Assembly: GCF_026212465.1 (NCBI RefSeq)
Contig: NC_080056.1
Coordinates: 12,748,702-12,812,701, forward strand
Source of the DNA: Amaranthus tricolor
Lineage: Eukaryota > Streptophyta > Magnoliopsida > Caryophyllales > Amaranthaceae
Direction of reading: 5' to 3'
DNA: 64,000 nucleotides
Position 1 is the first letter of the stretch. Each line of letters begins with the position of its first letter. Both the position numbers and the translations under genes were made by a program. Of the stretch, positions 34,264 to 47,479 are shown in pieces. The notes below the pieces were generated by a model that saw only the letters and a program-made list of their open reading frames with translations, did not search any database and had not been told where the DNA came from.

Positions 34264-35218
34264 TAGGGCTGAACAAAGTTTGGTCAAAATCGCAAATCAA
34301 ATCGAATCAAATGTAATTCAAGTATTCGGTTTAGTCTATAGTCTAAATGGTTTGGTTCTGCTTTTAAACAATTACGGTTTTCGGTCAGATCTAGGTTTCG
34401 AAAATTTAAGATCAAACCGGACCATAAAACCATAATAAAATTAGACTTAGGCTGCTAGGTCCTACTTTAGAAATAAACTTAAGCACAATAAAATTGTGAA
34501 GTAAAAAGTAAAAAACCCTAAATTAAAATACAGAAACTTTCATCACACAAAACATACTGATACTATCACTGAAAACATAAAAATCATTGCGACACCTTCC
34601 TCTTTCTTTATACCTTTTACTTTTTCATTAACTCTCAAATGTTAATTTTCAAGACGAAATCAAGCGCATAATCTTGTGATGTAAATATTTTACTCTCTTT
34701 AAGGATTTTATAAGTTTGTATTTGTTGTTTTTTTGAATTATTTTTGATTTTTTTATGATTGATTTGTTTCTGTTGTTCAATTTTTCTTTATTTTTTGGTC
34801 TATAGTTTTTTTTTGAATTGTTCTTGATTTTTTGTTGATTTTTCATCAATAATCTTCTGTTGATTTTTTGATTTTTCAGTCTATAGTAGTGTAGTTCTGT
34901 TAGGGTTTCTCTTTTTTTTTCATTCTATAGTATTTTATTTTTCGAATTTTCAATTGATAATTGTGACGTACAGGTATTATTGTTTCAATTTATAGCCTTA
35001 AAGAAAATTGTTTTGATAAATATAGATGAATACATTAAATTACTAAAAAAAAGTGCTTTAAAAAGAAAAAAATTATAAACCAGACCAGAATATAGAATGG
35101 TCTGGTCCGGTCCAGTGTTATGATTGGTCTGTTCTGGTCTGAAAATTTTCAGATTGAATTTCTAGTCTGGTCAGATTTTTATGTCAAACTAGACCAAACC
35201 GGACTGTGTACGACTCTA
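34264..35218. mobile_element. hAT-like non-autonomous element, family F (GGTCTGGTC-rich)
   Basis: The left end TAGGGCTGAACAAAGTTTGG and the right end (TAGAGTCGTACACAGTCCGG on the minus strand) are imperfect inverted repeats. GGTTTGGTC and GGTCTGGTC motifs are repeated next to both. The flanks TTTAACTC/TTCAATTT match at only 5 of 8 bases, so the target duplication is uncertain. The middle is AT-rich and non-coding. Confidence 0.5.
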
Positions 35219-35464
35219 TTCAATTTGGTGCCAATAAGTGAAAAATCATAACAAACGTCTTATCAAAAATTGTATCAATTGATTTCATTTTTACTTGTTA
35301 AGTAACCAACTAAAATAAAAACTTGAACTGACTGTTAAAATCCAATATATTATACATTTTATCATCCCTTCTTAAGAGCCCTTGACAAAAAGTGCGGATG
35401 CAACTCATACTCACCTCATATATTGTGCTAAGTATTCTTCATGAAATGAGAGCTAGAAGATATT

Positions 35465-35765
35465 GAATTGGTTTCTTGACATACTATACAATATAATAAT
35501 ATATGACCTATCATGAGCTTTAACCATCAACCTAGGCTATAGTGAGATTATAGAATATGTTGTATATTCTAACACATGTCTAAACTTTAAATACTATAAA
35601 TAGAAGTGTAAATGCAACACGAACCATCCTCGTATACCTGAAACAAAATATTTTATTTAAAATGATAAAAAACTAAAATTCAAACTTATAACCTCTTATC
35701 GCGTTACTTTTGATATTATTTTAAGAAGTCAACTCAACTAAAAACTTTTGTTACTAATGATTGTA
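35465..35765. repeat. Dispersed repeat ending in AACTCAACTAAAAACTT
   Basis: The section with TTGTATATTCTAACAC, AAGTGTAAATGCAACAC and AAGTCAACTCAACTAAAAAC has counterparts at 49665-49935 and, in part, at 14320-14425. The family looks like a short LTR-type element with TGATATCA-like primer-site remnants near its right end. It is non-coding. Confidence 0.45.
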
Positions 35766-36366
35766 TATACTCTTATCACTAATTCTAGTTTGTTTAATTC
35801 ATTATTCCTCTTCTTTTCCCCATGATTTTGTTAAATTAGTTATAAGGTTAATCAAAGAAGTGGAAAGAGGGGCTATATTCAAAGTAGAGGTTATATAATC
35901 AAAGTTGGATAGGTAATATGACTATTTTTAAAAGATTTGTAGGTAATATAATAATTTGAGACAATTATTTTTAAGACCCTAGATCATAGAGTACCTAGCA
36001 CGAGCCATCTCAAGTACCTTACACAAGATTTTAGACCTAAAACAGTCATTTATGAGCTTTTAGGCAAAAACATTTATGTTATATTACCACTGTTCTGAAA
36101 TACTTGCAATTGATAATGACATTTTAGTAATATATTGTGTGGAAAATAATCACTATCAATAACAAATATCTATATGCTAGGTCTAAACTAGCAATACGGC
36201 TACTTAGACTAGACCAATTAATAGGCTATGGAGTAGCATCTATTGAAAGCATCGTGTACAACTTAGAACAATAGAAACAACTGCCGAAACCATCCAACCA
36301 TTTATCATTATGGAAAGTATTTCACGTACATTGCTCCCTAAATATATATGATGATGCCTTTAATTT

Positions 36367-39300
36367 TCATGTGTTACCAACAAGAACATCTTTATAAGGG
36401 GTGGCTTGAGTAGATGTATTTGGCTCAGGAACTTGTAATCTACGCCCAGGTGGGTTATGCTCGATTAGAGGTCTCTGGCCTTCTCTCGCTCGAATCAGCC
36501 TCTCTTGAGCCCCTCCTCGCAACTTCTCTAAACGTAGTCCATTCATTTGTTGCATCTTGAACACCTTTACTACATTCATCAATCCTCCTAGGAACAATAA
36601 TAAGCTTCCAAATATACCCAACCATACCCATATTCTTCCCTGCAAGAAATACAAAACGTTAAACATTATACGCTAAGAAAATAGGTAAAAATGACTAAAA
36701 GTGGGTCTATTATGGGTAAGCAATCAAGTCTAGATTAGGATCTAGACCAAATCTAGTCTTTGACCCACATAAGGGTTTAGTGTGGGCCTTTGAGCCAAGT
36801 CTGAATTGGGCATGGGTTTACGCCATAGATCTAAAACTTTAGACCAGACCTATGCTAAAGTTAACACAATATGTTGCTTTTTATGATGGAATTTTCTGAC
36901 TTTTTTAAATTTGAAAATTTATTGCTACCATGTGGAACAATAGAAAAGAATTGATATATAGAATATATTAAGTTTTTTGACAATAATTAGTTCAACTCTA
37001 CGTTTAAGTCAAAAAGTAGTTGGTCCACAAATTATTTTAACTCTACGTTTAACTCACAATACAATAACATAACAAAAGCACTAAAATACCCTTAAAATTC
37101 TTATAATTTCGACATCACTCACCTAAAATCCCAATTTCACCTTAACTCATGCTTCACCTCATTCTCGCAAGTTAAACACAAATTCTATCTCCAAGAGTAT
37201 GCATTTAAATAAGTCTTATATAAAATTTCACAACTTAACTCCATCAAATCATCTTGAAACCCATCTTTCTAAAATCTCTAAATTTAACATATTAACACAT
37301 TCTTCATTGTCGAATTCCAAAACTAATTCAAAAGTAGGTTTAATTATCATCTCTCACCCTCCCTCCCCAAAACCCACTCAAAAGAAAGTAATTTGTAGTT
37401 TCAAAGTCAAAATGATTTCAAATCACATTTGAAACCAAATCAAATGTAAATATTGTGAATGTTTAGTTTTCTTAATAAAATGTTTGACATACAAACCGTT
37501 TGTTTTAATGGGGTTCACAAGGGAATAATCGAAAATCTCCTAGAATATATACGTATATATACAAGCCTAATATACACTAGGTAAAAGAAGAAATAGAATA
37601 ACTAAAGGAAGTAACTAATTACATAAATTGGCAAGAAATAATCAAGGCAAATAAGTAGGAGATCACAGTTGGAGTATGCCTTGATTGTAGGTGATAGCTA
37701 TGGTTATGAACGATCATGAATTTGTCCGTGTTTTCCTTAACATGTTCCCACAAGATGGACGACAATGTAGAGTCTCCAATCTTTTAAATTAACATACTTA
37801 CTCATGGTATTGGTAGTGCAGTCGACCAATCATCTTGATACACAATTATTATGCGTAGTTTACCTTCTTGAACACATTTTCAAATGAAGTGATAGTTCAC
37901 TCCAAGATGCATGCTTCATACGCAATTAGAACACGCGGTTGGCACTTAGTCTCATTGTACCAACGTTGTCATAAAAGAAAACTAGAATATGAGTAGCTTG
38001 ACGAGGGGAGATGCCCAATCAAGTTTTATTTCAGTTTAAGCAATTGAGAGATACTTTGCTTTAGTGGAAGAGCGAGCAACAAATTGTTTCTTTAAGCTCC
38101 ATGAGATTGGGCTAGCACCAAGGTAACTAATTTATACACATGGTGAAACAAAATATCAAGATCTCCAGCCCGATCAATAATTGAGAATGCATAAAGGGAC
38201 AAGGAAAAGTGAGATGAGAGGTTAAGAACCAGAACAACAGTGCATTGACGAAGGAAATGTGATGGTTGGTTTATGAATGAATAGGGATAATTTATTGTCT
38301 CAAAGCCTCCCAATAAGAGTGCAATAGGGGGTAGGGTCATCAAAAGAGTTGCTAGACATAAGATTAAGAATAGTAATGGTTAAAGATAGACAAAAGTGAT
38401 GAGGATGTTGTTGGTCAATGAAACTTAGAGGTTGGATCATAAACACATCCTCTGTGAAAGTGCCTTAAAAAAAGGTATCATTAATATTAGGTTTCTTAAG
38501 ATTCCATTGATGAAAGACAATATGACAAGATTATGTGAACGATTGAAGGTTTAATTACTCAACTAAAAGTTTTGGTATAGCCCAAAATGGAGCATCGGTG
38601 AAATCCTTTATTAGGAGGCAAGCCTTGTAGCATTCAATGGTTCCATCTGATGAACCAAAGGTTTTTTATTAGGAGAGAATGGAAGAAGGTCTCGATGCCG
38701 TTAGACATGAGTTTGAATATATTGTTTTCAACATAAGTTTGGTATGATAAGAAGGAACAATAAGTGTAGTGATGTTGGTGTTAGAGTTGTAATGTTGGCA
38801 GAGGCAAGGGCATGGTTGGCTGGAGTAGAGTACAGGTAGTATAGATAGATGAGGAGGGAAGGGCAACAGAAGTCTTGGTCGAAGGGGATGGCATAATAGG
38901 AAGAGTGAAGCAACACCACTTATTGGGTGTGGGAGAAACAAGAATAGTGGAAGGAATGCTAACAAAAGAATTGCTGTCTACGACAAATCAAACATGTATA
39001 GAAGAATGTTTAGAAGAAAAGATGGGTTTGTGGTAGTGGGATTGATGCATAACTAGGCATGTTGAGTAGGAGGGTAGTCAAGGAAGACGCAAGCTTAAGA
39101 TTTTGGATCAAGTATATGCTTGGTGTATGGCTTAAGCCATAGATAGCATAAGAAACCAACGTTTTAAAGAAAATAGTGGTTGGGAAGTGTACTAAACAAT
39201 TTGTGATATAGACTAGTGGCATAAGAAGTAGCGTACGCATGTGATTGATGAATAGGTGGCCTTTATGCCTACAAAAGACCAATATGTTAAAGACATTAAG

Positions 39301-42300
39301 GCATGAGAGAGAAGAGAGAAGAGAAAGTGAAATGTGTAGAGAAGATGTAAGGTGAGCAATACCTTATTGAGATAGTAGAGGGTAAGTTTTTAAAGCTCAC
39401 CATTACCTGATCGTATAACATTTTGATTTGATTTATTAAATTTCTTTTCAACAAGGGCTTCAAATTTGGTGAAGATGGCAAGAGTATTAGATTTGTTGCA
39501 CAAAGGATAGAGCCATATATATATGATGTGGTTTGGTGATCAACAAAAACAACATAATATTTGGAATTTCAACAGGAAGACCATACATCACTATAAACAA
39601 GTTCAAGAGGAGAAGAGCTAGTGAGACTAGAAGTGACAGAAGGCAATTAGTGAGATTTATTAATAAGACATGAATTACAATGCAAAATAGTAGCATTAGG
39701 ATAACATGAATGACTAAAAATTTTATTGAGAATCTTGATGGATAGGTGCCAAAAATGATGATGCAAATCATGCGAAAGTTGGAGCTAAGTAATAAAGTTG
39801 GATGGGGAAATCTTAGACCATTCATGAACACCATCGACTCTTTGACCTTGGTGAAGAATAGTGCCACTACTAGGATCCTTAACAAAAAAAAAGGAATTGG
39901 AAAATTCAATATTAACTTGATTTTCTTGCCAACGTAAGGAAAGTGCAAGATAAAGTGCTTATATTAGTGGTGACATGGTGACTTGCGCCGCTATCAAGAA
40001 GCCATGTAGATTTTTGAGAAGAGGTAGTACCAACTATGTTTGCTTGAGCCGATTTGAGTATTAAGGGATGGTATGGGAGGGATAGTAATGGTTGGTTGGA
40101 GTTGGCGAAAAATGGGGCAATATGCAAGACATGTCCTTTGGTGTACACCATTAACATTTACCCTCAAAAGATTTGAATGTGATGGCAATTGTTGCAAGAT
40201 CTTAGGTGGGTTGTTATTATAAGAAGGAGGGCACAATAAGTTATGGTAAGGTTTGTAGTGGCAGGAAAGGAGGAGAAAGGAGATTTTCGTTATAGACGAT
40301 GCTCTTTGTTGAGATGTTTTTCATGAAAGGCTTCAAAGGAAATATGACTGCTACGATTTTCAAATGGCATCAGCAACTGTTTGGTTGCCAATCACTAATA
40401 TCTTCATGAGGGACAAGATGTGCAAGAAGTGCAAGTTTATCTACTATGTGATTAACTTGTTGTACGTAATTAGCAATACAGAGAGAATCTTTGTTGGTTT
40501 GGCGAAATTCGTTCCTAAGTTGTTGTGTGTGAGTGCAAGAGGGGTTTGCATATGTGAGAGCAAAGGATTTCCCACGCCTCTTTAGTAGTGGAATATTAAT
40601 AAGGAGTCTAGGGGTTGTGGAGAGAGTACCAACTAAGTCTTTATAAAAAATTTTGTGCAAAATCAAGAATGGTGTCCTAAATTAGGTTCTTGTTAATCTA
40701 GAGTTGAGAGTACCAACTAAGTCTTTATATACAAGTCTTCATAGGAGGGAACCATCAATGTAGAGTGTAAGTGATAACCAATAAATAAGGCTTCAATTAA
40801 GATTTCCATGTAAGATAGTTTGGCGTAGTAAATTTTTGAATGGAATAGTGTTCATGATAATGAGAGATTTGAAGGGTTCATTTGAGTTAAGAATGAGAGA
40901 TTTGGAGATGTCTAGAAAAAAAACAGAGGTGAAGCACCAAAAGGAGGTCTATCGGGCTTATAATGTGAATGTTTAATTTTATAAAATAATGTTAGGCGTA
41001 CAAACCCTTTGCTTATTTACAAGGGAATAATGAAAGATCTCCTAGAATATTTACACATATATATGCGTTTTAAAGACTAGCTAAAAGAAGGAATACAATA
41101 ACCAAAGACGATAACTAATTACATAACTAATGTTGGAGATCACATTAAAACCAATGGAATATGCCTCAATTGTAGGTGATTGCCAATGGTCAAGATTGAT
41201 CATGGATTAGTTGTGTTCCTTAAAACATACTTCTTTAACATTTAAGTCTTTCTCATACACCCACATAATACACTATTGTTATGTTTGATAACAAGTAATT
41301 CAAATTACGTATCTCAATTGTAAACTAATAAATGATGAATTTGCGAAGTATAAGATTTGGATGGTTATCAACAAATTCTCAACTTCTAACTAGTGTAAAA
41401 AGTGTTTATTTGTGGATTTGACAAACACCTCCAGCATTAAGTGTTTATTTTAATCAAATGGCCTGGGCCATGATTAGGTTAGGCCCTATATTCACCTAGA
41501 CGTAAAGACTTGGACACGATTTCAACATTCTCAACAAATTAATATAAAAATGATTGAGAAGCTTGGTAAGACATAAAAAGAACTTACAAGTAACATGATA
41601 CCATGGAAAATCGATGTTGATTGCTCACGACGATTGATGATGGTAGCAACTACAAATAATAAACTTGCGAGTAGAAATGGAATATTGACACACTCTTGTA
41701 ATATTTGAACGTGTCCATCAGCTCTTTCATAGATTTGACAAGAATTGTGTATTGAACCAATAAGCCATAATACTGGTCCAGCTATCAGCATATTCAACGC
41801 ATGTTTCTCTAGTTTGTAACCAATTCCTTTCTCTTCCTGCCAACCATTATAACCATTATTTTTCAGAAACTTATCGAACACGTGATTATTAGTTGTGGAA
41901 TATAGGATGCAAAACTATTAATACCTTCAACTAATCAATTTTTAGAAATCCCTAATAAATTAAGCAAATTACTAACTAGTACCTTTCGTAAATCAATTTT
42001 TAACCTCTATTAAACAATAATGGATTTGACAGATTAAATTTTCACAAAAATTCTCATTTAAGAAGGTTTTATCATAAGACTATTCTAAATTGAGCTACAT
42101 AGTCCAACTAAGTTGATTAAAACATCCATGTTCGTACTTAAAATACTTAGTTTTAATTGATTAATGTTTAACAACATCATTTGAATATTAGAATTGAGAT
42201 TTTGGATGTTAAAGCCTTCAATTTTTATAAAATTTTGACTCCTTATATGTATCAAGTTGAGACAGACTTAGTCAATGACTTTTTGGTTGAGTTTTTAGTC

Positions 42301-44247
42301 GAGTATGGGCTATTGGCCAATAAATAATTAAAAATTGTGTAATAGCTTTTACACAAATTGTTGTGAGAGAAGGCCTATTATATTTTGTTAAATGAAAAAT
42401 ATAGTATAACTGTACGCTTATTCGGTAGGGTTTTAGGATAGCTTAAGGAGGCATTTAGGATACGTCAAGTATGTGTTCACAATATGTCAAGAGGTATTTT
42501 AGCATGTTGAAATTATCAAGTAGGTTTTTTTAATCACTTGATTGTTGTAAACCTCAAACACCTAATTGATACAAGTCAAAACACCTATTTGGCATACCTC
42601 AAATAACTACTTGACATACCTTAAATACTTACTTTACATACCCATACTCATACTTAATATACCTTTTACACTCACTTGACGAACCCTAAATAAATGCTTG
42701 GTGTACCCCAAATACATACTTGGTATATTTCAAATCCCTACATGACATATCTTAAACACCTACTGATATACCCAAAATACCTAATTAGTACATCACAAAT
42801 ACCTACTTGGTATACCTCAAACACCTATTTAAAAACCCAATACCTAGTTGATATGCCCAAAATCCTTGCTTGGTATATCTAAAACCCCTACTTGATATAC
42901 TTGACAACCCCAAATAACTACTAGTATACCTCAAATTCCTACTTGACAAAACCTAAATACCCTACGATATAGAGGGATGTTTAAAAGATAATTAAGTAGC
43001 AAACTTTTTAATTATTAATCAATTTTTGTAGGCGAGGCCTCCTAAAGCCATCTCTTAGGAGAGACGGTCTCCCAAGAAGTATTAATGTAACTTCTAATTC
43101 AATTGAAAAGCTAACTTTTTAGCTGATTTTAAGTCAAAAAAAACTTTGTAACTTATTGGCTTTACCTCTTTCTAATTTTTTGTTTTGAAAAGAGAATAAA
43201 TTCTTCGTAGCAGTTGACTAACAACAAAAAGAAGCCAGGGAGTATTGTAACACCCAGCAAGTAATTGCCAAATAACCCCATGGTCTGCTTTTTTTTCTTT
43301 TTTTTTTTTTATAACAAAATAATTAAATAGAATATTTATATTTGAATATCTAAATTCATACTTCCATTAATAGAATGTTATAATTAGTTGAATATCTTAA
43401 TCCATCCTTTCATACAACTCCCTACGATAGTGAGCAATTATCCCATTGATTTTTAACCCTATTCATTGATTACTTTCAATTTGTATTTTACTCAAAATTT
43501 AAATGTAAAAATACATATTGTTAGAGATCTTATTATTCATCTCACTAGAAATTTTATTATGAACAATTAAATCTATTAGAATATGATTGAATGTAAAACC
43601 ATTAGCCAGGCTCATTATATATTTTTTTAAATATTTTCAAAATATAGTAAATAAATATTAAAAATAATATTAATACACATTTAATATATTGAAAGTAAGC
43701 ATTAAAAATACGATAAGTAAGCATTAAGATAATGTAAATATAATGTAAATAGACATTAAAAATAAGATAAGTAGACATTAAAAATAAGATAAGTAGTATT
43801 AATCTTTAATCTGAAAACCAAATGGGAACTCAATAATAAAAGCCAAATTATAAATAAAAGAAAATAAGTAGATTAGAAAAATAAAAATACCAGAATAAAA
43901 AGGAAAAGAATGGGCAGGAATGAGAAAATGGAACCCAAAGCTTGAAGAAGAGGGACAGCAAACTCAACAAGGCCTAACTGAATATCATACTCAACTAAAA
44001 CAAACCTATAATCAATTCCAGCAAGGTGAGCAATCAGATCATGGACATTAACAAGTGTGATCAGAAAGTAAGCAATTAATAGAAGAACAAGACCAGATTT
44101 TGGTTCCCATGAAAATTGGGCCAGATAACCCATGAATAAGACAACAGTAGCAAACAAGTAAAGCCCAGCATTCATGTATTCTGATCGATTCCTTACTAAT
44201 CTTGGCCCGTACATTCTGTTCTCTCTTGCACTTGCCAATTTCACCAT
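36367..44247 (-). CDS. Plant-specific multi-pass membrane protein, function unknown
   Basis: Three coding exons join in phase 0: 44247-43891, 41836-41588 and 36639-36367, giving 292 aa. Exon 1 starts MVKLASARENRMYGPRLVRN and has hydrophobic segments at about residues 25-45 (AGLYLFATVVLFMGYLAQF), 50-70 and 90-118. Exon 2 has two more (MLIAGPVLWLIGSI and VNIPFLLASLLFVVATII). Exon 3 begins with one (IWVWLGIFGSLLLFLGGLMN), then a charged, probably cytosolic tail rich in R, Q and P ending PYKDVLVGNT. I recognise the opening as a conserved unnamed plant family but know no biochemical role. Intron 1 (41837-43890) holds a minisatellite. Intron 2 (36640-41587) holds a copia element in the same orientation. 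All splice borders are GT-AG. Confidence 0.8.
37454..41245 (-). mobile_element. Degenerate full-length Ty1/copia element inside intron 2 of the membrane-protein gene
   Basis: Diverged LTRs lie at about 37454-37749 and 40964-41245 (shared GTGAATGTTTA, AAGGGAATAAT, ATCTCCTAGAATAT, AACTAATTACATAA). Reading leftward between them are Gag remnants (40666-40250), a protease motif WLLDSGASHHVT (about 40110), integrase pieces over several frames (SHKLP, PLELVYSDVW, YVVFVDH, 39830-39530), a linker and reverse-transcriptase start (38960-38650), and the RNase H motif PISWSLKKQFVARSSTKAKY (38110-38040). Frameshifts and stops are frequent and the LTRs have diverged, so the insertion is old. Confidence 0.8.
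42430..42970. repeat. Degenerate minisatellite with an inverted left part, in intron 1 of the membrane-protein gene
   Basis: From about 42540 to 42965 a unit of about 22 bp of the form ACTTGGTATACCTCAAATAC is repeated some 18-19 times with much drift. From 42430 to 42535 the same motif appears on the other strand (TCAAGTATGTG, TCAAGAGGTATTTTAG, TCAAGTAGG). The array therefore switches direction near 42537. Confidence 0.65.
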
Positions 44248-44511
44248 TTTTATGATCTAGCTAGCTACTTTGGTACAAAGCTGAAATATATTACCATGAA
44301 AATGTTATAATTTTGTTTGTTTTAATGGGAAGATTGGAAGAGGAATTAAGTGGGATGTAAAGAGTCAGAGATGGAGAAGGTGACGAGGGGTTTGAAACTT
44401 GTTTTGATACGTGTCTTCATGCATGGAAGTTACACGTGTGTAATTTACAATGTTTTTCATGTACTCCAATTTTATTTTTTTTTTCAATTTTGTTAATACA
44501 TTTAAATTTAA

Positions 44512-45018
44512 GGTTTACCAAATTATAAGGATTTTTTATGTGGTAACTATACTTTTAAAAAATTCGCATGGTAACTCTAAGGTTTACCAAATTGTTACAC
44601 TGTGACTTTTTTGTACATAAAATGTTAGCAAACGTTAATTTTGACTACTGTACGGCTATTTATGCGACTCAACGTTTTAAATTCTATTAGTTTCAATCTT
44701 TTTTCCAAAACATAAACCTTAATTCTACCATTTTTTATCCAAATCACCATTTTAAATGGTGATTTGGATAAAAGATAGTAGAGTTAGGGTTTATGTTTTG
44801 GGAAAAAGATTAAAACTGATAGAATTTGAAAGTTGATTCGCATAAATAGGCGTACAACTGCCTTTAAACTTTGAAATTAACGTTTGCAAACGTTTTATGT
44901 GCAAAAAAGTCACGGTAGAACAATTTGGTAAACCTTTGGGTTATAGCGTGGATCTTTTACAAGTTTTGGTTATCACGTGGAAAACTCAAAATCTTAAAAT
45001 TACTGCGTAAAATTTACC
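44512..45018. mobile_element. Foldback MITE with a 9-bp target duplication (Mutator-like)
   Basis: 507 bp, nearly all one inverted repeat. The arms start GGTTTACC and end AAATTTACC, and the centre (about 44737-44770) is an almost perfect palindrome around ACCATTTTAAATGGT. A perfect 9-bp direct repeat TAAATTTAA flanks it (44503-44511, 45019-45027), the length typical of Mutator elements. It lies about 265 bp upstream of the membrane-protein start codon, so it may be in that gene's promoter. Its transcript would fold into a long hairpin. Confidence 0.8.
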
Positions 45019-45029
45019 TAAATTTAAAT

Positions 45030-46225
45030 TCAGATCCCTTTTATGAGAGGTGTGGCTATAAGACCAATTAATACAACAAGTCTGAATATGTATAATTTAA
45101 ATTGAAAAAAGATAATTGACTGCAACAATCTCATGGTTATCAAAAAAAATAAAAATTATTTATGAATTTACAATTTATTTTATATCATACTGTAAGAAAT
45201 ACGTTTATACTATGTAATATATATGTGATAACTCATAATCCGTATATTGTGATCTTAAATTAAGGATGAATGTAATTTCATTATGTTTGAATTCTTTAAA
45301 AAAAAATTATTATGTTTGAAAGTGTTTCTTCCATTGAAAAAATCAATATTTTTCCGTCTCAAAGCTCTATATATTTTGTTGTCTTGATAGCTTGTGATTA
45401 TGATTATTTTTTATATTTATGGATATTTGTATGATTCTAGATCTTTAAAAACAGTCTATTAAAGTTAGGTTAAATTAGGTTTATTTTTGGGTGGGGTTAA
45501 TTTTAGATTGAACTCTATCGGTTTCAGCTCAACTCATGGATCAATAATTTTAAAAATCTATATACTTTCTTCGTTTCTTTTTAAATGTTTCATTTGTTTT
45601 TAGGTTACTATTTATTAATCCCTTTTTATTTGTATTTTATTTTTAATATATATATTAAAACATAGTCAAAGGAGAACATGTTTGATTCGTCTCAACATAA
45701 GATTTATTAATACTAATTCTTAACATTTTAAATTATACATAATTATAGCTATTAGGTATTGAATTAGTATATTGACAAACGTAAAAAAATAAATGAGACA
45801 TTTGAAATGAAGCAAAGAAAGTATATAATTATTTGATGTTTACAAAAATATATGTATATCATTTTACATCAATATATTTTCTTATAAATTAGGACATATA
45901 CATGGATTTTAACCTGCAACAAAAAAACTTGACTAGATATTGAGTCCTGAGTCCTGACTAAACATTTTGACAAGAAACTTAAAAAGTTGAAAGAGAACAA
46001 GTCAAATGCGGCCAGTTGCGGGTTATGATCGGCTTTGACCAAATTTTTATTGGTAGAGTTATAAGTCAAACTTTTTGTATTATGACTCACTAAGTTTTTG
46101 CCCGATTTCAAATCCATTTTTGGTTTGATTAAAGAAAATATTTGTTCTTGTTATCAAAAGATATCATAAAATCTTAGGTGAGATCGTTTTACTTGTGAGA
46201 CATATTCTATTGAACCTGTCTAAAT
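45030..46225. other. Intergenic AT-rich DNA
   Basis: No gene or repeat border was seen. The short frames here are uninformative. Confidence 0.4.
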
Positions 46226-46234
46226 ATTTTATTT

Positions 46235-46535
46235 CATTTAACTAATTTGAAGATAAGGTCAATTTCAAGACTTAAAAAACTAATTTCAAGTATTTGAAAT
46301 TGACATTTTGAGTCACAAAATTTGACAATTTCAAGACTTAATAAAAGAGCTATTTTAAGACTTAAAAGATCGATTTCAAGACTTAAAAGACCAATTTAAA
46401 AACTTAAATATAATTTCTCAATTTGTATAATGACTGAAATATTAAAATTAGTATTAAAAACTTTAAAATTGATTTTTTTAAAATTTATTTTTTAAGTCTT
46501 GAATCTGACTTTTTAAGTCATAAAATTGGTGTATC
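46235..46535. repeat. Degenerate AAGACTTAAAA repeat with an inverted part
   Basis: TTTCAAGACTTAAAAxACxAA recurs about every 21-22 bp between 46260 and 46400 (five or six copies). From 46470 to 46530 the complement (TTTTTAAGTCTTGAA, TTTTTAAGTCATAAA) appears, giving the same two-direction layout as the minisatellite at 42430-42970. Confidence 0.5.
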
Positions 46536-46539
46536 AAAA

Positions 46540-47475
46540 CTTTTTAAAAAAAACCATGAGACCTGGATTAGTTGCACAAGCTATCTTACAAGTCACAGCC
46601 AACAGACTCATTGAAAAGATATCATGCATATATCTCAGAGGTACTTTTATTTGCTATATTTTCGGCCTTCTAAAAACATGATATGCACTATGCAGTGTAC
46701 GTACTATATCCCATGGTGAAGCCACATCGGCGACAAGGAAGGCCATGCGCTTGTTCGATTTTTTATCTTACCCTTCTTTCTTATTCCCTTCTATTCTCTT
46801 TACTTGTCGCATTTGGTTTTGACATATTTGTCAATGCACGTTTTCAATCTTAAATGTTTCTAATTGTGCTTGAGTAAAAATTATAAAAAATTGATATTAA
46901 TAAAATTTACAATAAGACTAATTAAACAAGATCCCACATGACTATACTTTAACTTATAGATTAAGAACAAATCACATATAAATAGTATTAAAAAACCAAA
47001 TGAGACAAGTAAAGCGAGTAAAAGGAAATATTATTTTTATTATATGATATATGAGCTAATTAAATATCACAAATTCATAGAGTATAGTTGTCAAAATAGT
47101 AGAAATAAACTATTTGAACTTTTCAACAAGCTTTAAATTTAATATTTTGTTATTCGATTATAATTAATTTGCTAGTATATTAATTATTTAGACAATAGGC
47201 GGAACAAATATTTTATAGACTTTATTTATTTTTTCGATGTTTTTTAAAATGGGACTCTTCATCATATTAAAAAATAAAAAATTTTCCCCTTAAGAAAAAC
47301 TAATTCAAGACAAAATCTATTGTAACATATTGTGATTAAGAGGCCACTTAAGTCCTTAATCAATATTAGATATGTAGTGGCAAAGAAGAGATGAAAAAGG
47401 ATAATTTCGATATAAGGTGAAAAGGCTTTCAAATGCAAAATAAGTTTTTGAGGCAAAAGTAAAAGTTGGCTCGGC
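46540..47475. other. Intergenic DNA without recognised features
   Basis: Nothing with coding or repeat structure was identified. Confidence 0.4.
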
Positions 47476-47479
47476 TTTT

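Noticed and set aside
39010..39948. Hydrophobic minus-strand frames as membrane proteins
   Set aside because: They are off-frame readings of copia integrase. The correct frames show PLELVYSDVW and YVVFVDH.
42694..42882. Open frame in the minisatellite
   Set aside because: The repeated Tyr/Pro-rich peptide simply follows the 22-bp unit.
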